Shown here in pieces: positions 1 to 6,825 of a stretch of 12,541 bases of DNA. Below the pieces are notes generated by a model. It was given only the letters and a program-made list of their open reading frames with translations. It searched no databases and had not been told where the DNA came from. Positions within the stretch are counted from its first letter, which is position 1. Each line of letters starts with the position of its first letter. A program made the translations under genes and the position numbers. The DNA is taken from assembly GCF_019052365.1 (NCBI RefSeq), contig NZ_JAHQUY010000078.1, positions 1 through 12,541 of the forward strand. Direction: 5' to 3'. The DNA comes from Leyella stercorea. GTDB lineage: Bacteria; Bacteroidota; Bacteroidia; Bacteroidales; Bacteroidaceae.

Positions 1-2
1 CA

Positions 3-245
3 CTTTCCTGGCATGTATCAAGGCACTCGTTCGCAACCTCGGTTTGCCTCTCCAATGGTGTACCAATAGAAACAGTAAGTTCCATGCTTGGTCACAAAGA
101 CATCAAGACCACGCAAGTGTACGCCAAGATTACCAAGGAAAAGTTGAGCAAGGATGTAGAAAAGTTGTCCCAACAACTCAATCACATTGAGGAATTCACA
201 TTCGGGAATATTTGCAGCGATAATACGAACACAAAAAAGGAATAG
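3..245 (+). CDS. Tyrosine recombinase/integrase, C-terminal part (gene begins before the window)
   Basis: Frame 3 is open from the window edge to TAG at 243-245 and encodes the end of a phage-integrase-type tyrosine recombinase. The catalytic box is visible: HVSRHSFATS (the HxxR motif), then SSMLGHKDIKTTQVYAKI, which carries the LGH histidine and the nucleophilic tyrosine in VYAKI. About 30 residues follow the tyrosine, which is normal for Bacteroidales enzymes. The family cuts and rejoins DNA through a 3'-phosphotyrosine bond, for element integration or promoter inversion. Its place in front of an upxY leader fits the recombinases that invert capsule promoters in Bacteroides, but only the C-terminus is visible, so an integrase of a mobile element is equally possible. 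The stop codon lies one base before the next ATG, so the two genes are probably cotranscribed. Confidence 0.88.
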   Translation, partial: LSWHVSRHSFATSVCLSNGVPIETVSSMLGHKDIKTTQVYAKITKEKLSKDVEKLSQQLNHIEEFTFGNICSDNTNTKKE

Positions 246-246
246 T

Positions 247-642
247 ATGAAACGACAAGTGATAACTATACAGGAAAGCATGGTTATCTACGCTCCTCAT
301 CATGGCGAGGTGTGGATGACCGCTTGGGAGATTGCAGAACTGTTGAATGTGACAGGCACAACAGTGAACAATACAATCAAGCGAATTTGGAAGCAAGGTG
401 TCCTAAAGGATTTTAAGCATTCGCAATACATCAAACTTGACAATGGATATTCTGCCGATGTCTATAGTTTGGACGTTATTATCGCCATAGCATTGCAAGT
501 GGATACCTACCAAGCATTGCTTTTTAGAAGATGGCTTGTTGAAAAGATAGGAAATCGCAAAGAATGTCAAGCTACTTCAGGAAAGCAGGGGCGAACGACG
601 ATTATCGTGATGAATGGAACGATGCCGAGAGGTATCAGTTAA
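247..642 (+). CDS. Small HTH DNA-binding protein, RhuM-like N-terminus
   Basis: This 131-residue protein starts at ATG 247, one base after the recombinase stop. An in-frame upstream extension to 187 would lie inside the recombinase gene and is unlikely. Residues 23-52 (VWMTAWEIAELLNV followed by TVNNTIKRIWKQGVL) form a helix-turn-helix with the spacing of a target-recognition fold. Residues 68-97 (GYSADVYSLDVIIAIALQVDT, then FRRWL) resemble the segment after the HTH in RhuM/Fic-associated N-terminal domains. From memory, similar short proteins sit beside tyrosine recombinases and upxY in Bacteroides. It may act as a recombination directionality factor or a local regulator; that is inference. 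The last 25 residues look non-conserved, so the C-terminus may be frayed. Confidence 0.72.
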   Translation: MKRQVITIQESMVIYAPHHGEVWMTAWEIAELLNVTGTTVNNTIKRIWKQGVLKDFKHSQYIKLDNGYSADVYSLDVIIAIALQVDTYQALLFRRWLVEKIGNRKECQATSGKQGRTTIIVMNGTMPRGIS

Positions 643-666
643 GCATTACACCTTAATTATATAATA

Positions 667-715
667 GCGTACAGAGAAGAAATACCAAATGGTTGTATCA
701 CTCTGTGCGCTTTTT
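667..715 (+). terminator. Rho-independent terminator after the recombinase/HTH pair
   Basis: GCGTACAGAG (667-676) pairs with CTCTGTGCGC (701-710) over 10 bp with one G-U pair. The loop is 24 bases, and a T-tract TTTTT at 711-715 follows directly. It lies 25 bases after the stop at 642 and closes the recombinase/HTH transcript, separating it from the upxY promoter downstream. Confidence 0.8.
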
Positions 716-789
716 GCTTTCTATTTGTAGCGCAGTTTGCATATTTTAGAATGTTTGTCATCTATTACGGTGCGCTTTCTTACACAAAA

Positions 790-961
790 TAATCGAGATA
801 TTCAAGCGAATTGGCTTAAATAGTCTTAAATTCACGTCAAATGATAGATTTTCTCAATCATTATTGCTGTTTTCTCGATTAAATTCCGTACTTTTGTACT
901 CGGACTGTATATGCTCGACCGTTTTTGTCACAGTTAGACGTGTTCTTACAAGATAATCGAG
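790..961. repeat. Three TAATCGAG copies around the upxY promoter (two direct, one inverted)
   Basis: TAATCGAGA lies at 790-798, its exact reverse complement TCTCGATTA at 873-881, and TAATCGAG again at 954-961. The inverted pair 873-881/954-961 brackets the promoter box at 889-896. A second imperfect inverted pair, CACGTCAAA (833-841) and TTAGACGTG (934-942), brackets the same box. Short inverted repeats around capsule promoters are the substrate of invertases in Bacteroides. These are shorter than the usual invertible-promoter repeats, so they may instead be regulator sites or a decayed invertible region. Confidence 0.4.
864..896 (+). promoter_or_regulatory. Bacteroidetes-type promoter for the upxY transcript
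   Basis: TACTTTTG at 889-896 matches the Bacteroidetes -7 consensus TAnnTTTG exactly. A weak -33 element, TTG at 864-866, lies 22 bases upstream. No other box of this quality was found between 716 and 1399. It would start a leader of roughly 500 bases in front of upxY, as is usual for capsule operons of this group. Confidence 0.55.
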
Positions 962-1399
962 TCGGCAGCCTACGCCGTGCTGAGTGTAGTGAAGTCACTT
1001 ATCTGACATATCTATACAAAAGCGGGTGTTGGGTGGGAAAAGCAGTCCAGACATATAAGGCGTTTATCTGACGCTCTGTTTAAGACACATCGAAATCTTG
1101 CAACCATATCGATATTTTGGTCTTGAACTTAGCAACGATAGATGTCCCGGGTGTGATTATATCAAAATCCCGTGGAGACCTTGTAAGCATAGATTGTACC
1201 CTTTTGGGCACAGTCAAATGTATTATATAGGTCTCTTTGCGGTAATGATTTTCATATCGGCGTGGGCTCTAACGTTGTCTGTTCAACCAAAATAGGCAAT
1301 GCAAGAGCCTCGATGTGTGGGATGGGCAACAGGACGATTCCACGCTTTTTTTGTGTCAATTTATTAACTGGGTTCTGCTTAGAATAAGTTAACACCGAT
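897..1399 (+). promoter_or_regulatory. Long untranslated leader of upxY
   Basis: There is no convincing gene between 643 and 1399. A 65-codon frame at 1098-1295 starts only with TTG and has no family resemblance. After the promoter box the stretch would be a 5' leader of about 500 bases. In Bacteroides fragilis the UpxY proteins act on the leaders of their own capsule operons to stop premature termination (established knowledge). Several small inverted repeats are visible, for example CAGC/GCTG around 965-982 and AGTG/CACT just after it, but only the hairpin at 1315-1352 looks like a real terminator. Confidence 0.5.
1315..1352 (+). terminator. Terminator-like hairpin in the upxY leader (candidate attenuator)
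   Basis: GTGTGGGA (1315-1322) can pair with TTCCACGC (1338-1345) over 8 bp, two of them G-U, with a 15-base loop. It is followed at once by seven T (1346-1352). It lies 48 bases before the upxY start codon and downstream of the candidate promoter, so readthrough would be needed to express upxY. That fits an antitermination circuit, but the wobble pairs and long loop make it a modest hairpin. Confidence 0.45.
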
Positions 1400-2140
1400 A
1401 TGAAAGTCGATGAATGGACATCAGAAGATGTACACACCTCAGGAGGTGGTGAATACCCTCCTTGCGCTGGACTTACCTCCAACGCCCTCCCCGAAGCTCA
1501 AAGCACTGTTTCCGCTGAGAGTTCACAAACAGGGGTGTCCACCAGAAATGCCCATATAGCAAGTAAGCCTAAAGCACAAAAAGAGGAAGATATCCCTCAT
1601 TGGTATGCTTTACGTACCACATACGGTAGAGAGAAAAAGGCATACGACTACATGACAGCCAAAGGCATCACTGCTTTCTATCCTACAACAGACACTGTAA
1701 AACTTATAAAAGGTAAGCGCAAAGTTGTTACCGAGTCACGTTTACCAAACATCTTCTTTGCCTACGGTACCGAAGAACAACTCAAATCTTTCGTTTACGA
1801 CAACGTAAACCTCCCATTCCTTCGTTTTTATTATCGACACGTCCACGTTGGTCGCAGAATAGAGAAGATTCCTATGATAGTTCCTGACTATCAGATGGAT
1901 AGTTTAAAAATCATCTGTGCTGCCGATGCGGATGAAATTATCATATCTACAGATAGGATAGATAAGTTTCAAAAGGGACAAGTGGTAAGGATTATCGAAG
2001 GAAAGTTCAAAGGAGTAACTGGAACCGTCGCTCGTTACCAAGGACAACAGAGAGTGGGAATTGTGATAGATGGTTTACTGACTGTGGCAACGGCATATGT
2101 TCCGAGTGTTTTTTTGAAAAAATCGACTTTACTTGAATAA
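1400..2140 (+). CDS. upxY: UpxY-family transcription antiterminator (NusG-like)
   Basis: This 246-residue protein starts at the first ATG of the frame. Residues 65-170 form a NusG N-terminal (NGN) domain that opens [19 protein letters not shown] and includes [11 protein letters not shown]. Residues 188-222 form a KOW domain ([20 protein letters not shown]). UpxY proteins bind RNA polymerase elongating from capsule promoters and suppress termination in the leader, giving locus-specific expression. The usual length is about 170-180 residues; the first 64 residues here are an extra Ser/Thr/Pro-rich tail without visible fold, so translation may begin at a later non-ATG codon or the tail may be real. 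upxZ and polysaccharide genes, which normally follow, are absent. Confidence 0.9.
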   Translation: MKVDEWTSEDVHTSGGGEYPPCAGLTSNALPEAQSTVSAESSQTGVSTRNAHIASKPKAQKEEDIPHWYALRTTYGREKKAYDYMTAKGITAFYPTTDTVKLIKGKRKVVTESRLPNIFFAYGTEEQLKSFVYDNVNLPFLRFYYRHVHVGRRIEKIPMIVPDYQMDSLKIICAADADEIIISTDRIDKFQKGQVVRIIEGKFKGVTGTVARYQGQQRVGIVIDGLLTVATAYVPSVFLKKSTLLE

Positions 2141-2211
2141 TATTTAGCGAAGAATTGATAGAAGAATTCTCACTATCGTTTCCTTATATTAAACAGATTA
2201 AAAATAACAAT

Positions 2212-2427
2212 ATGAATTTTGAACTATCATATATATTAGCTCCTGCCTTAGGAGGTATTATAGGCTATATCACAAATGATATTGCAATTAGGATGCTATT
2301 CCGGCCTCGTCAGGCAAAATACATTTGTGGTATTCACATCCCTTTTACACCTGGCATTATTCCAAAGGAGAAAGGTCGAAGTTGTCTTTATCATAAACGA
2401 TCAATAACCGACGCGAAAACAGCATGA
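2212..2427 (+). pseudogene. DUF445 membrane protein, N-terminal stump
   Basis: From ATG 2212 the first 55 residues match the start of DUF445 (YheB-like) proteins: a hydrophobic segment [20 protein letters not shown], then MLFRPRQ and the hallmark [12 protein letters not shown]. The family is normally several hundred residues long with a C-terminal membrane segment. Here the match stops after KEKGR (about base 2376), and 15 unrelated residues lead to TGA at 2425-2427. This is a deletion or insertion breakpoint, and the product cannot be functional. The stop overlaps the start of the sigma-factor gene as ATGA, so the stump may act as a translated leader for the following operon. A 71-base gap separates it from upxY. 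Confidence 0.82.
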
Positions 2428-3038
2428 AACACACGGCAAGCAAAACGTGGCTGATACACGGTCAAGAAGTAACCGAGCAACAGATTGTCTCGGCTATTCT
2501 TAGGAGAGACTCCTATACAACTAAGGAGTTCCTCTACCGTCAGTGTTACCCCCTCTTCTCTGCCATATACAACAAGTACTACACAGATTGCGACAACGTC
2601 TTCGAGTTCATAAACGAGATTTACGTATATATCCTTTTCCCACGTAAGGAAACAGGACACTGCAAATTGCAAGACTTTGGTTATCGCTGTTCACTCACTA
2701 TGTGGTTAAAGATAGTTGCAGAAAACTTCTGCCACCAACTTTTCACGAAGAAGAGGGACTTATCAGAAGATAATATCACCCCAAGTGATAGATTCGCTTT
2801 CGAGTGCGACTCTTTACAGTCAGAAGTAAAAGCTCTGAATATGCAAGATTTGCACAAGATACTCTCAATGATGCCATGTGAGCGATATTGCCGTCTCATA
2901 CAGTTACGCTACGTTGAGGAAAAGACAAACGAAGAAGTTGCAGCACTGCTCGCCATAACTATGGCCGTTTACTACAACGTCCATAAGCGGGCGAAAGCGC
3001 AGTTTTGTGAAATGCTGAGAAAGGAGGGCTTGATATGA
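2424..3038 (+). CDS. RNA polymerase sigma factor, sigma-70 / ECF-like
   Basis: The 204-residue product has the two-domain plan of ECF-type sigma factors. Residues 30-110 look like region 2 ([18 protein letters not shown], then a conserved-type [10 protein letters not shown], then [16 protein letters not shown]). Residues 140-197 look like region 4 with an HTH ([20 protein letters not shown], followed by [13 protein letters not shown]). Such factors direct core polymerase to a small set of promoters and are usually held by an anti-sigma protein encoded next door, which is the case here. It is the first gene of the eight-gene unit. Its ATG overlaps the DUF445-stump stop (ATGA), and its own stop overlaps the next ATG in the same way. 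Region 2 is divergent and the region between the domains is short and acidic. The target promoters are unknown; autoregulation of the unit is a reasonable guess. Confidence 0.82.
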   Translation: MKHTASKTWLIHGQEVTEQQIVSAILRRDSYTTKEFLYRQCYPLFSAIYNKYYTDCDNVFEFINEIYVYILFPRKETGHCKLQDFGYRCSLTMWLKIVAENFCHQLFTKKRDLSEDNITPSDRFAFECDSLQSEVKALNMQDLHKILSMMPCERYCRLIQLRYVEEKTNEEVAALLAITMAVYYNVHKRAKAQFCEMLRKEGLI

Positions 3039-3550
3039 TTGACTACAGCGAACTGATAAACCGTATAAGCGACATGCAAGACCTTCCCGTTTCGGAAGAG
3101 ATGCTGGGAGCATATTGCGAAGGAACACTTGGCTCTGCGGATGCAGCAGTTATGGATAGTTGCATTGCAAATAATGCAGAGATTGGTGAATTGGTGGATA
3201 GTGTAGATAATCTACATGTTGCCGATGACACATATCTGTTAGGCTACAGCACAGAAAGCATCGATTTGCCTGATGTACCTATGGTAGGTGCATTTAACCC
3301 TTTCGAGATTGATATCACTCCCAATATAGATAATATCGGAATGGTTGCATTTGCAGCAGACTCCGCTTTTTGTGGCATTACAGACGATTTTGTATCAGGA
3401 AGTGATGACTTTATATCAGACAATGATGACATTACTTCGAGTGATGATAGATTTTCTTCTAATGGGAACTCTCTCAAAATAAAAGGAGATATCAACAATG
3501 ATAATCCACATGATGATTTAAACATAAACAATGACAATTCTTTAATTTAG
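3035..3550 (+). CDS. Anti-sigma-like acidic protein with low-complexity Asp/Asn/Ser tail
   Basis: This 171-residue protein is translationally coupled to the sigma gene (ATGA overlap at 3035-3038). Residues 16-56 (LPVSEEMLGAYCEGTLGSAD and the helix after it) match the helical pattern of zf-HC2-type anti-sigma N-terminal domains. The zinc ligands HxxxCxxC are missing; only two scattered cysteines, C28 and C43, remain. Residues 117-171 are very rich in Asp, Asn and Ser, with repeated DD pairs, and are probably disordered. No membrane segment is present, unlike many anti-sigma factors, so it would act in the cytosol. The role is inferred from position and the faint domain likeness. Alternatives are an adaptor, or a substrate that the operon's metallopeptidase cleaves to release the sigma factor. 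Confidence 0.6.
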   Translation: MIDYSELINRISDMQDLPVSEEMLGAYCEGTLGSADAAVMDSCIANNAEIGELVDSVDNLHVADDTYLLGYSTESIDLPDVPMVGAFNPFEIDITPNIDNIGMVAFAADSAFCGITDDFVSGSDDFISDNDDITSSDDRFSSNGNSLKIKGDINNDNPHDDLNINNDNSLI

Positions 3551-3557
3551 ACAAAAT

Positions 3558-4556
3558 ATGCCAGTGCTAAATACATTAATAGAAACTATACAACAGCACG
3601 GATGCTCACCATTTTTCTTCACTTGCGCTATACAATCAGGTGCCTTTGGGGAAATAGGACGAAAGCATCAAAGTGAGTTGATGGACAACAACATGGAATT
3701 TCGGGAACGTATGCAATCGCTTCGCGAAGAGTTTCAGCGTGAGCGGTTGGATGAACAGTTGCGTTTCCGTCGTGAAAGTTATGAACTTAGCAAGCAGTAT
3801 CTTATTCAGCAAACCGTGGCGTTTAACGAGTCAAGGCAAAAGCAAATTGAGTTCAATGATTTCATTGAAAAGTATTGGCCATTGACAACACAAGTTTATA
3901 CTTTGCTGAAAGAACAAGAAGATATATTAGGCAAAAGTTCAATAGTTCCTCTTCGTGTACTGATTGCGAAAACAGATGTTTCAAGTTATGTAAAAACTTC
4001 ACCCATTTCTTCTTATGATGAATTTTGCGAGAATGTAGCTGACGGTTTGAGGAATTTGCCTAATACAGTAATAGAGAGTCGTCCTTGGAAGAACACATGC
4101 CAAAGTATGATGTGTGAAGCCATTGACATCAATTACATTATGCAAGGCATTCCTACATTGTTGGTGTTTCCATATCAAGTTGGAGATACTTTTGGAATTG
4201 AGATGGCTGCATGGTCTTTCCTACGTGGCTTCCACTCAATGACGCAGAACAAGATTTTAAAGATGGACGGAATGAAAGCGACAGAGCATATACCAGATGT
4301 GGTTTCGGCTGTTAAAGCTGTGGTTGGTATGGCGCGTGACGCATATATGCTTTACGAGTATCATTCACCTGTTATATTCAACAAATTGGTGGATGAGAAA
4401 ACCTTGGAACTGCCAGCTGTTAAAGCTATGCTTGACAAACATTATAAAGATTTGTCGCAGCAAATACACAATCCCAAGTTCGCAAAGTTGTGTACCTCAA
4501 ACGAGATGCACGAGATAGAAAATTCACTGAGAGACACAAAACTTTTAACTGTTTGA
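3558..4556 (+). CDS. Coiled-coil protein A of the GTPase unit (paralogue of the next gene)
   Basis: This 332-residue protein matches no family I can name. It has a short hydrophobic start (residues 17-32, SPFFFTCAIQSGAFGE), a highly charged coiled coil at about 36-100 (FRERMQSLREEFQRERLDEQ and on), a KYWPL motif at 105-109 and a folded domain at about 125-290. It is clearly related to the product of the next gene along its whole length. The shared landmarks are the hydrophobic start, a KxWPL or KYWPL motif, PLRVLIAKT against PLNCIMTTS, and RPWKN...IPTLLVFP against RAWKD...VPTLVLSP. The gene starts 7 bases after the previous stop. The hydrophobic start may attach it to membrane or to its partner. 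A structural or scaffold role with protein B is inference. Confidence 0.78.
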   Translation: MPVLNTLIETIQQHGCSPFFFTCAIQSGAFGEIGRKHQSELMDNNMEFRERMQSLREEFQRERLDEQLRFRRESYELSKQYLIQQTVAFNESRQKQIEFNDFIEKYWPLTTQVYTLLKEQEDILGKSSIVPLRVLIAKTDVSSYVKTSPISSYDEFCENVADGLRNLPNTVIESRPWKNTCQSMMCEAIDINYIMQGIPTLLVFPYQVGDTFGIEMAAWSFLRGFHSMTQNKILKMDGMKATEHIPDVVSAVKAVVGMARDAYMLYEYHSPVIFNKLVDEKTLELPAVKAMLDKHYKDLSQQIHNPKFAKLCTSNEMHEIENSLRDTKLLTV

Positions 4557-4558
4557 AT

Positions 4559-5881
4559 ATGTTTGGTGTAGATGATGTATTATTAGCCACGTTGGCAGTT
4601 CAAGTAGGTTCTGCCGCATTCAATTGCATTCGTGGCAACAAGCATTCAAAAGAACTTGCTGCAAAACAGCAGGCTTATGAAGAGAAGGTTGCACGTGAGG
4701 GCATCCAAAATGCTCGTGAGGAGTTCGCTGCATTGTGCTCATTGCAAAGAGAGATAGAAGGTGAACTGCAGCGTGACCGTATTGAAATGATAAAGTCGAA
4801 CCATGCAAATGCTATTTTAGAGAAGGCATATTCAGTAGCATTAGACAAATGGCCTTTACTGGTTCCTCCTTATGTTGTTAAAAACGAGTGCTTGTTAAAT
4901 TTAGAGCAAAGCAGAAACGAGGTTCTGCCTTTAAACTGCATAATGACAACTTCAATGGATAGCAATTTCAACAAAAGCATTTTTCCCAATATGGAAGAAT
5001 CTATCGCTGAATTTTGCTATAACTATTGGAATGTTGCGTCTGATCGCGGTATTCGCTTCTATCAGAGAGCTTGGAAAGATAATATTACGGATATTGGCGC
5101 AGAATGTCGCAATCTTCATGCACTAATGAAGGATGTTCCGACTCTTGTACTCTCTCCACAAGTAAGACACGGAAAACTGACATTCCGCTTCTTTTGGTGG
5201 GGAGTATCAATAAATCCCCAAGATGTGCATATTGATGACAACAGTATCTTCGACCCAGAGTTAAGCAATCCTGTGTATGAAGGCATGAAATATTCTGATG
5301 ATGACATTCGCATCATCCTCTCCGAACTCGTCCCGAGGATTGAAGCTTTCATCAGTTACTTTGCAGATTTGTATTATTGGCATTATTTAAAGATGACACC
5401 AATTTTACCAACATTATTAAAGAGTAATGATATTGTACAATCATCAAACCTCGGATCTCTTATCGCTACCTATATTAATGGTATGTTAGATGAGAAAGTG
5501 TTAAGCAGCGTCCTATTAAGTCTATATGGTGAAAAGTTTATGGAACTCATAAAGTTTCTTCCACAAGAATCCCAGCGGGAAATGTGCATAAAAATTCTTA
5601 GAAGAAGATGTCAAGGTGTTTGCAATATTGAAAATATGGGGTTTGATGACATTATAAAATTGGATTTGTTTTCGAATAAAGATATTCCATTTTGGATGTC
5701 AATAAAGGATATTTGGAAAGATAAAATAAATGATATTGATACATTGATTGATATTCTTCAGAACAAGAATGCCTTGAGCTCAAATTCAATAGATAAAGAC
5801 AAAAAATATAATAGTGGCTATGCCATAATTGTTAGTAAAGAGCAAAATAAAAAAACTCAAAAACCAAAATACAATTTATAA
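4559..5881 (+). CDS. Coiled-coil protein B of the GTPase unit (paralogue of the previous gene)
   Basis: ATG 4559 lies two bases after the previous stop and gives 440 residues; an in-frame extension back to 4490 would lie inside the previous gene. The order is a short hydrophobic stretch (residues 7-24, including LLATLAVQVGSAAFNCI), a coiled coil at 30-80 (KELAAKQQAYEEKV, REEFAALCSLQREIEGELQR), the motif DKWPL at 96-100, and the domain shared with protein A to about residue 290. It continues with an extra 150 residues, mostly helical and lysine- and asparagine-rich, that protein A lacks. Base composition changes inside the gene: from roughly 5390 it becomes strongly AT-rich (16 of 60 bases are G or C at 5641-5700). 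A and B probably form a heteromeric pair. No enzymatic motif is visible. Confidence 0.78.
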   Translation: MFGVDDVLLATLAVQVGSAAFNCIRGNKHSKELAAKQQAYEEKVAREGIQNAREEFAALCSLQREIEGELQRDRIEMIKSNHANAILEKAYSVALDKWPLLVPPYVVKNECLLNLEQSRNEVLPLNCIMTTSMDSNFNKSIFPNMEESIAEFCYNYWNVASDRGIRFYQRAWKDNITDIGAECRNLHALMKDVPTLVLSPQVRHGKLTFRFFWWGVSINPQDVHIDDNSIFDPELSNPVYEGMKYSDDDIRIILSELVPRIEAFISYFADLYYWHYLKMTPILPTLLKSNDIVQSSNLGSLIATYINGMLDEKVLSSVLLSLYGEKFMELIKFLPQESQREMCIKILRRRCQGVCNIENMGFDDIIKLDLFSNKDIPFWMSIKDIWKDKINDIDTLIDILQNKNALSSNSIDKDKKYNSGYAIIVSKEQNKKTQKPKYNL

Positions 5882-5884
5882 CTT

Positions 5885-6823
5885 ATGGATACTACGAGTT
5901 TCATTATGATAGGCAACAAGGAGACTGGTAAGACCACATCCATGATAAGTGCATATGGCGTATTATCAAAGAATGGAGTAAGTGGTTTTAAGATTAAAGC
6001 CTTAAATGAATCGGATAAGTCCGAATTAGACTCTTTATTTATAAATCTAAAGAGGGGTGAGTATCCATTGGCTACAGCCAAAAGGAGTACTTATTTCTTT
6101 GATTTGTTGTATAAAGACTCTCCCATCCATAGATTTGAATGGAAAGATTTTAATGGCGGAATTATAAATGAAAAGAACATTGAATCGGTGCAAGTTCTAA
6201 AGGAAGATATGCAGGAATCAAGTGGAATCATGTTGTTCTTTGATGCCGAAAAATTGTATAACAATAGTATTGATACGAAGGTTCGCAGGATTCTTCATAT
6301 TATATCTCAGAATCTTGTATCTATAGAAAGGGTCTTTTATGTGGCTATCGTCATAACAAAATTTGATTTGCTTACAGATTTCCAACGCCATGACATTGAC
6401 ACATTACTTTCACCCTTAAAACCATTGATATGCAACATTCAAAACAGTGAATATGTATATAGTTTATGGATTCCAACGAGTTGCACAGCAAATGGTATGA
6501 TAAATGTTGGAATACCCATTTTATATATGTTACATGGCTCAATGTCTACCTACTGCGATGATAAATACGCTGAACTGGTTGACGAGATTCAAAAGTACCA
6601 AAATTATGTTGACAACTCAGGCTTCTTTGATGATATTGTATCTTTTTTTTCTGATGAAAAGACTTATCGGCAATTGGCACAAGAGAAATATAATCAAGTC
6701 CAGCCTCAAATTGAATACTACAATAACGTAATAGAAGCCTTGAAACATTTGCAAAAATACATAGAAGATGTGGATTTGCTTAAGGACTTTTTTCTGACAA
6801 AAAAAATTAAATACAATTTCTAA
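5885..6823 (+). CDS. P-loop GTPase 1 (TRAFAC-like, tandem pair)
   Basis: This 312-residue protein has the classical GTPase motifs in order. G1/P-loop is GNKETGKTT at 10-18. The G3 position is WKDFNGG at 86-92 (D88 and G91 as DxxG). G4 is ITKFD at 157-161 (TKxD in place of NKxD), and a G5-like SCT is at 199-201. The characteristic FFDAEKLYN at 118-126 is shared with the next gene as FLDGEKLCN. After the G domain, residues 225-312 are helical and end in a lysine-rich tail. The fold likeness is to the TRAFAC GTPases seen in bacterial conflict operons, including the double-GTPase types; assignment to a particular family is inference. It likely hydrolyses GTP and switches partner binding. The gene starts three bases after gene B and is AT-rich. 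Confidence 0.85.
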   Translation: MDTTSFIMIGNKETGKTTSMISAYGVLSKNGVSGFKIKALNESDKSELDSLFINLKRGEYPLATAKRSTYFFDLLYKDSPIHRFEWKDFNGGIINEKNIESVQVLKEDMQESSGIMLFFDAEKLYNNSIDTKVRRILHIISQNLVSIERVFYVAIVITKFDLLTDFQRHDIDTLLSPLKPLICNIQNSEYVYSLWIPTSCTANGMINVGIPILYMLHGSMSTYCDDKYAELVDEIQKYQNYVDNSGFFDDIVSFFSDEKTYRQLAQEKYNQVQPQIEYYNNVIEALKHLQKYIEDVDLLKDFFLTKKIKYNF

Positions 6824-6825
6824 CA

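Noticed and set aside
1098..1295. 65-codon frame with a hydrophobic stretch inside the upxY leader
   Set aside because: It starts only with TTG, has no family likeness, and lies in a region that fits an untranslated leader.
6643..6650. Run of eight T in GTPase 1
   Set aside because: It is within normal variation for such AT-rich coding sequence and encodes Phe-Phe without disturbing the frame.
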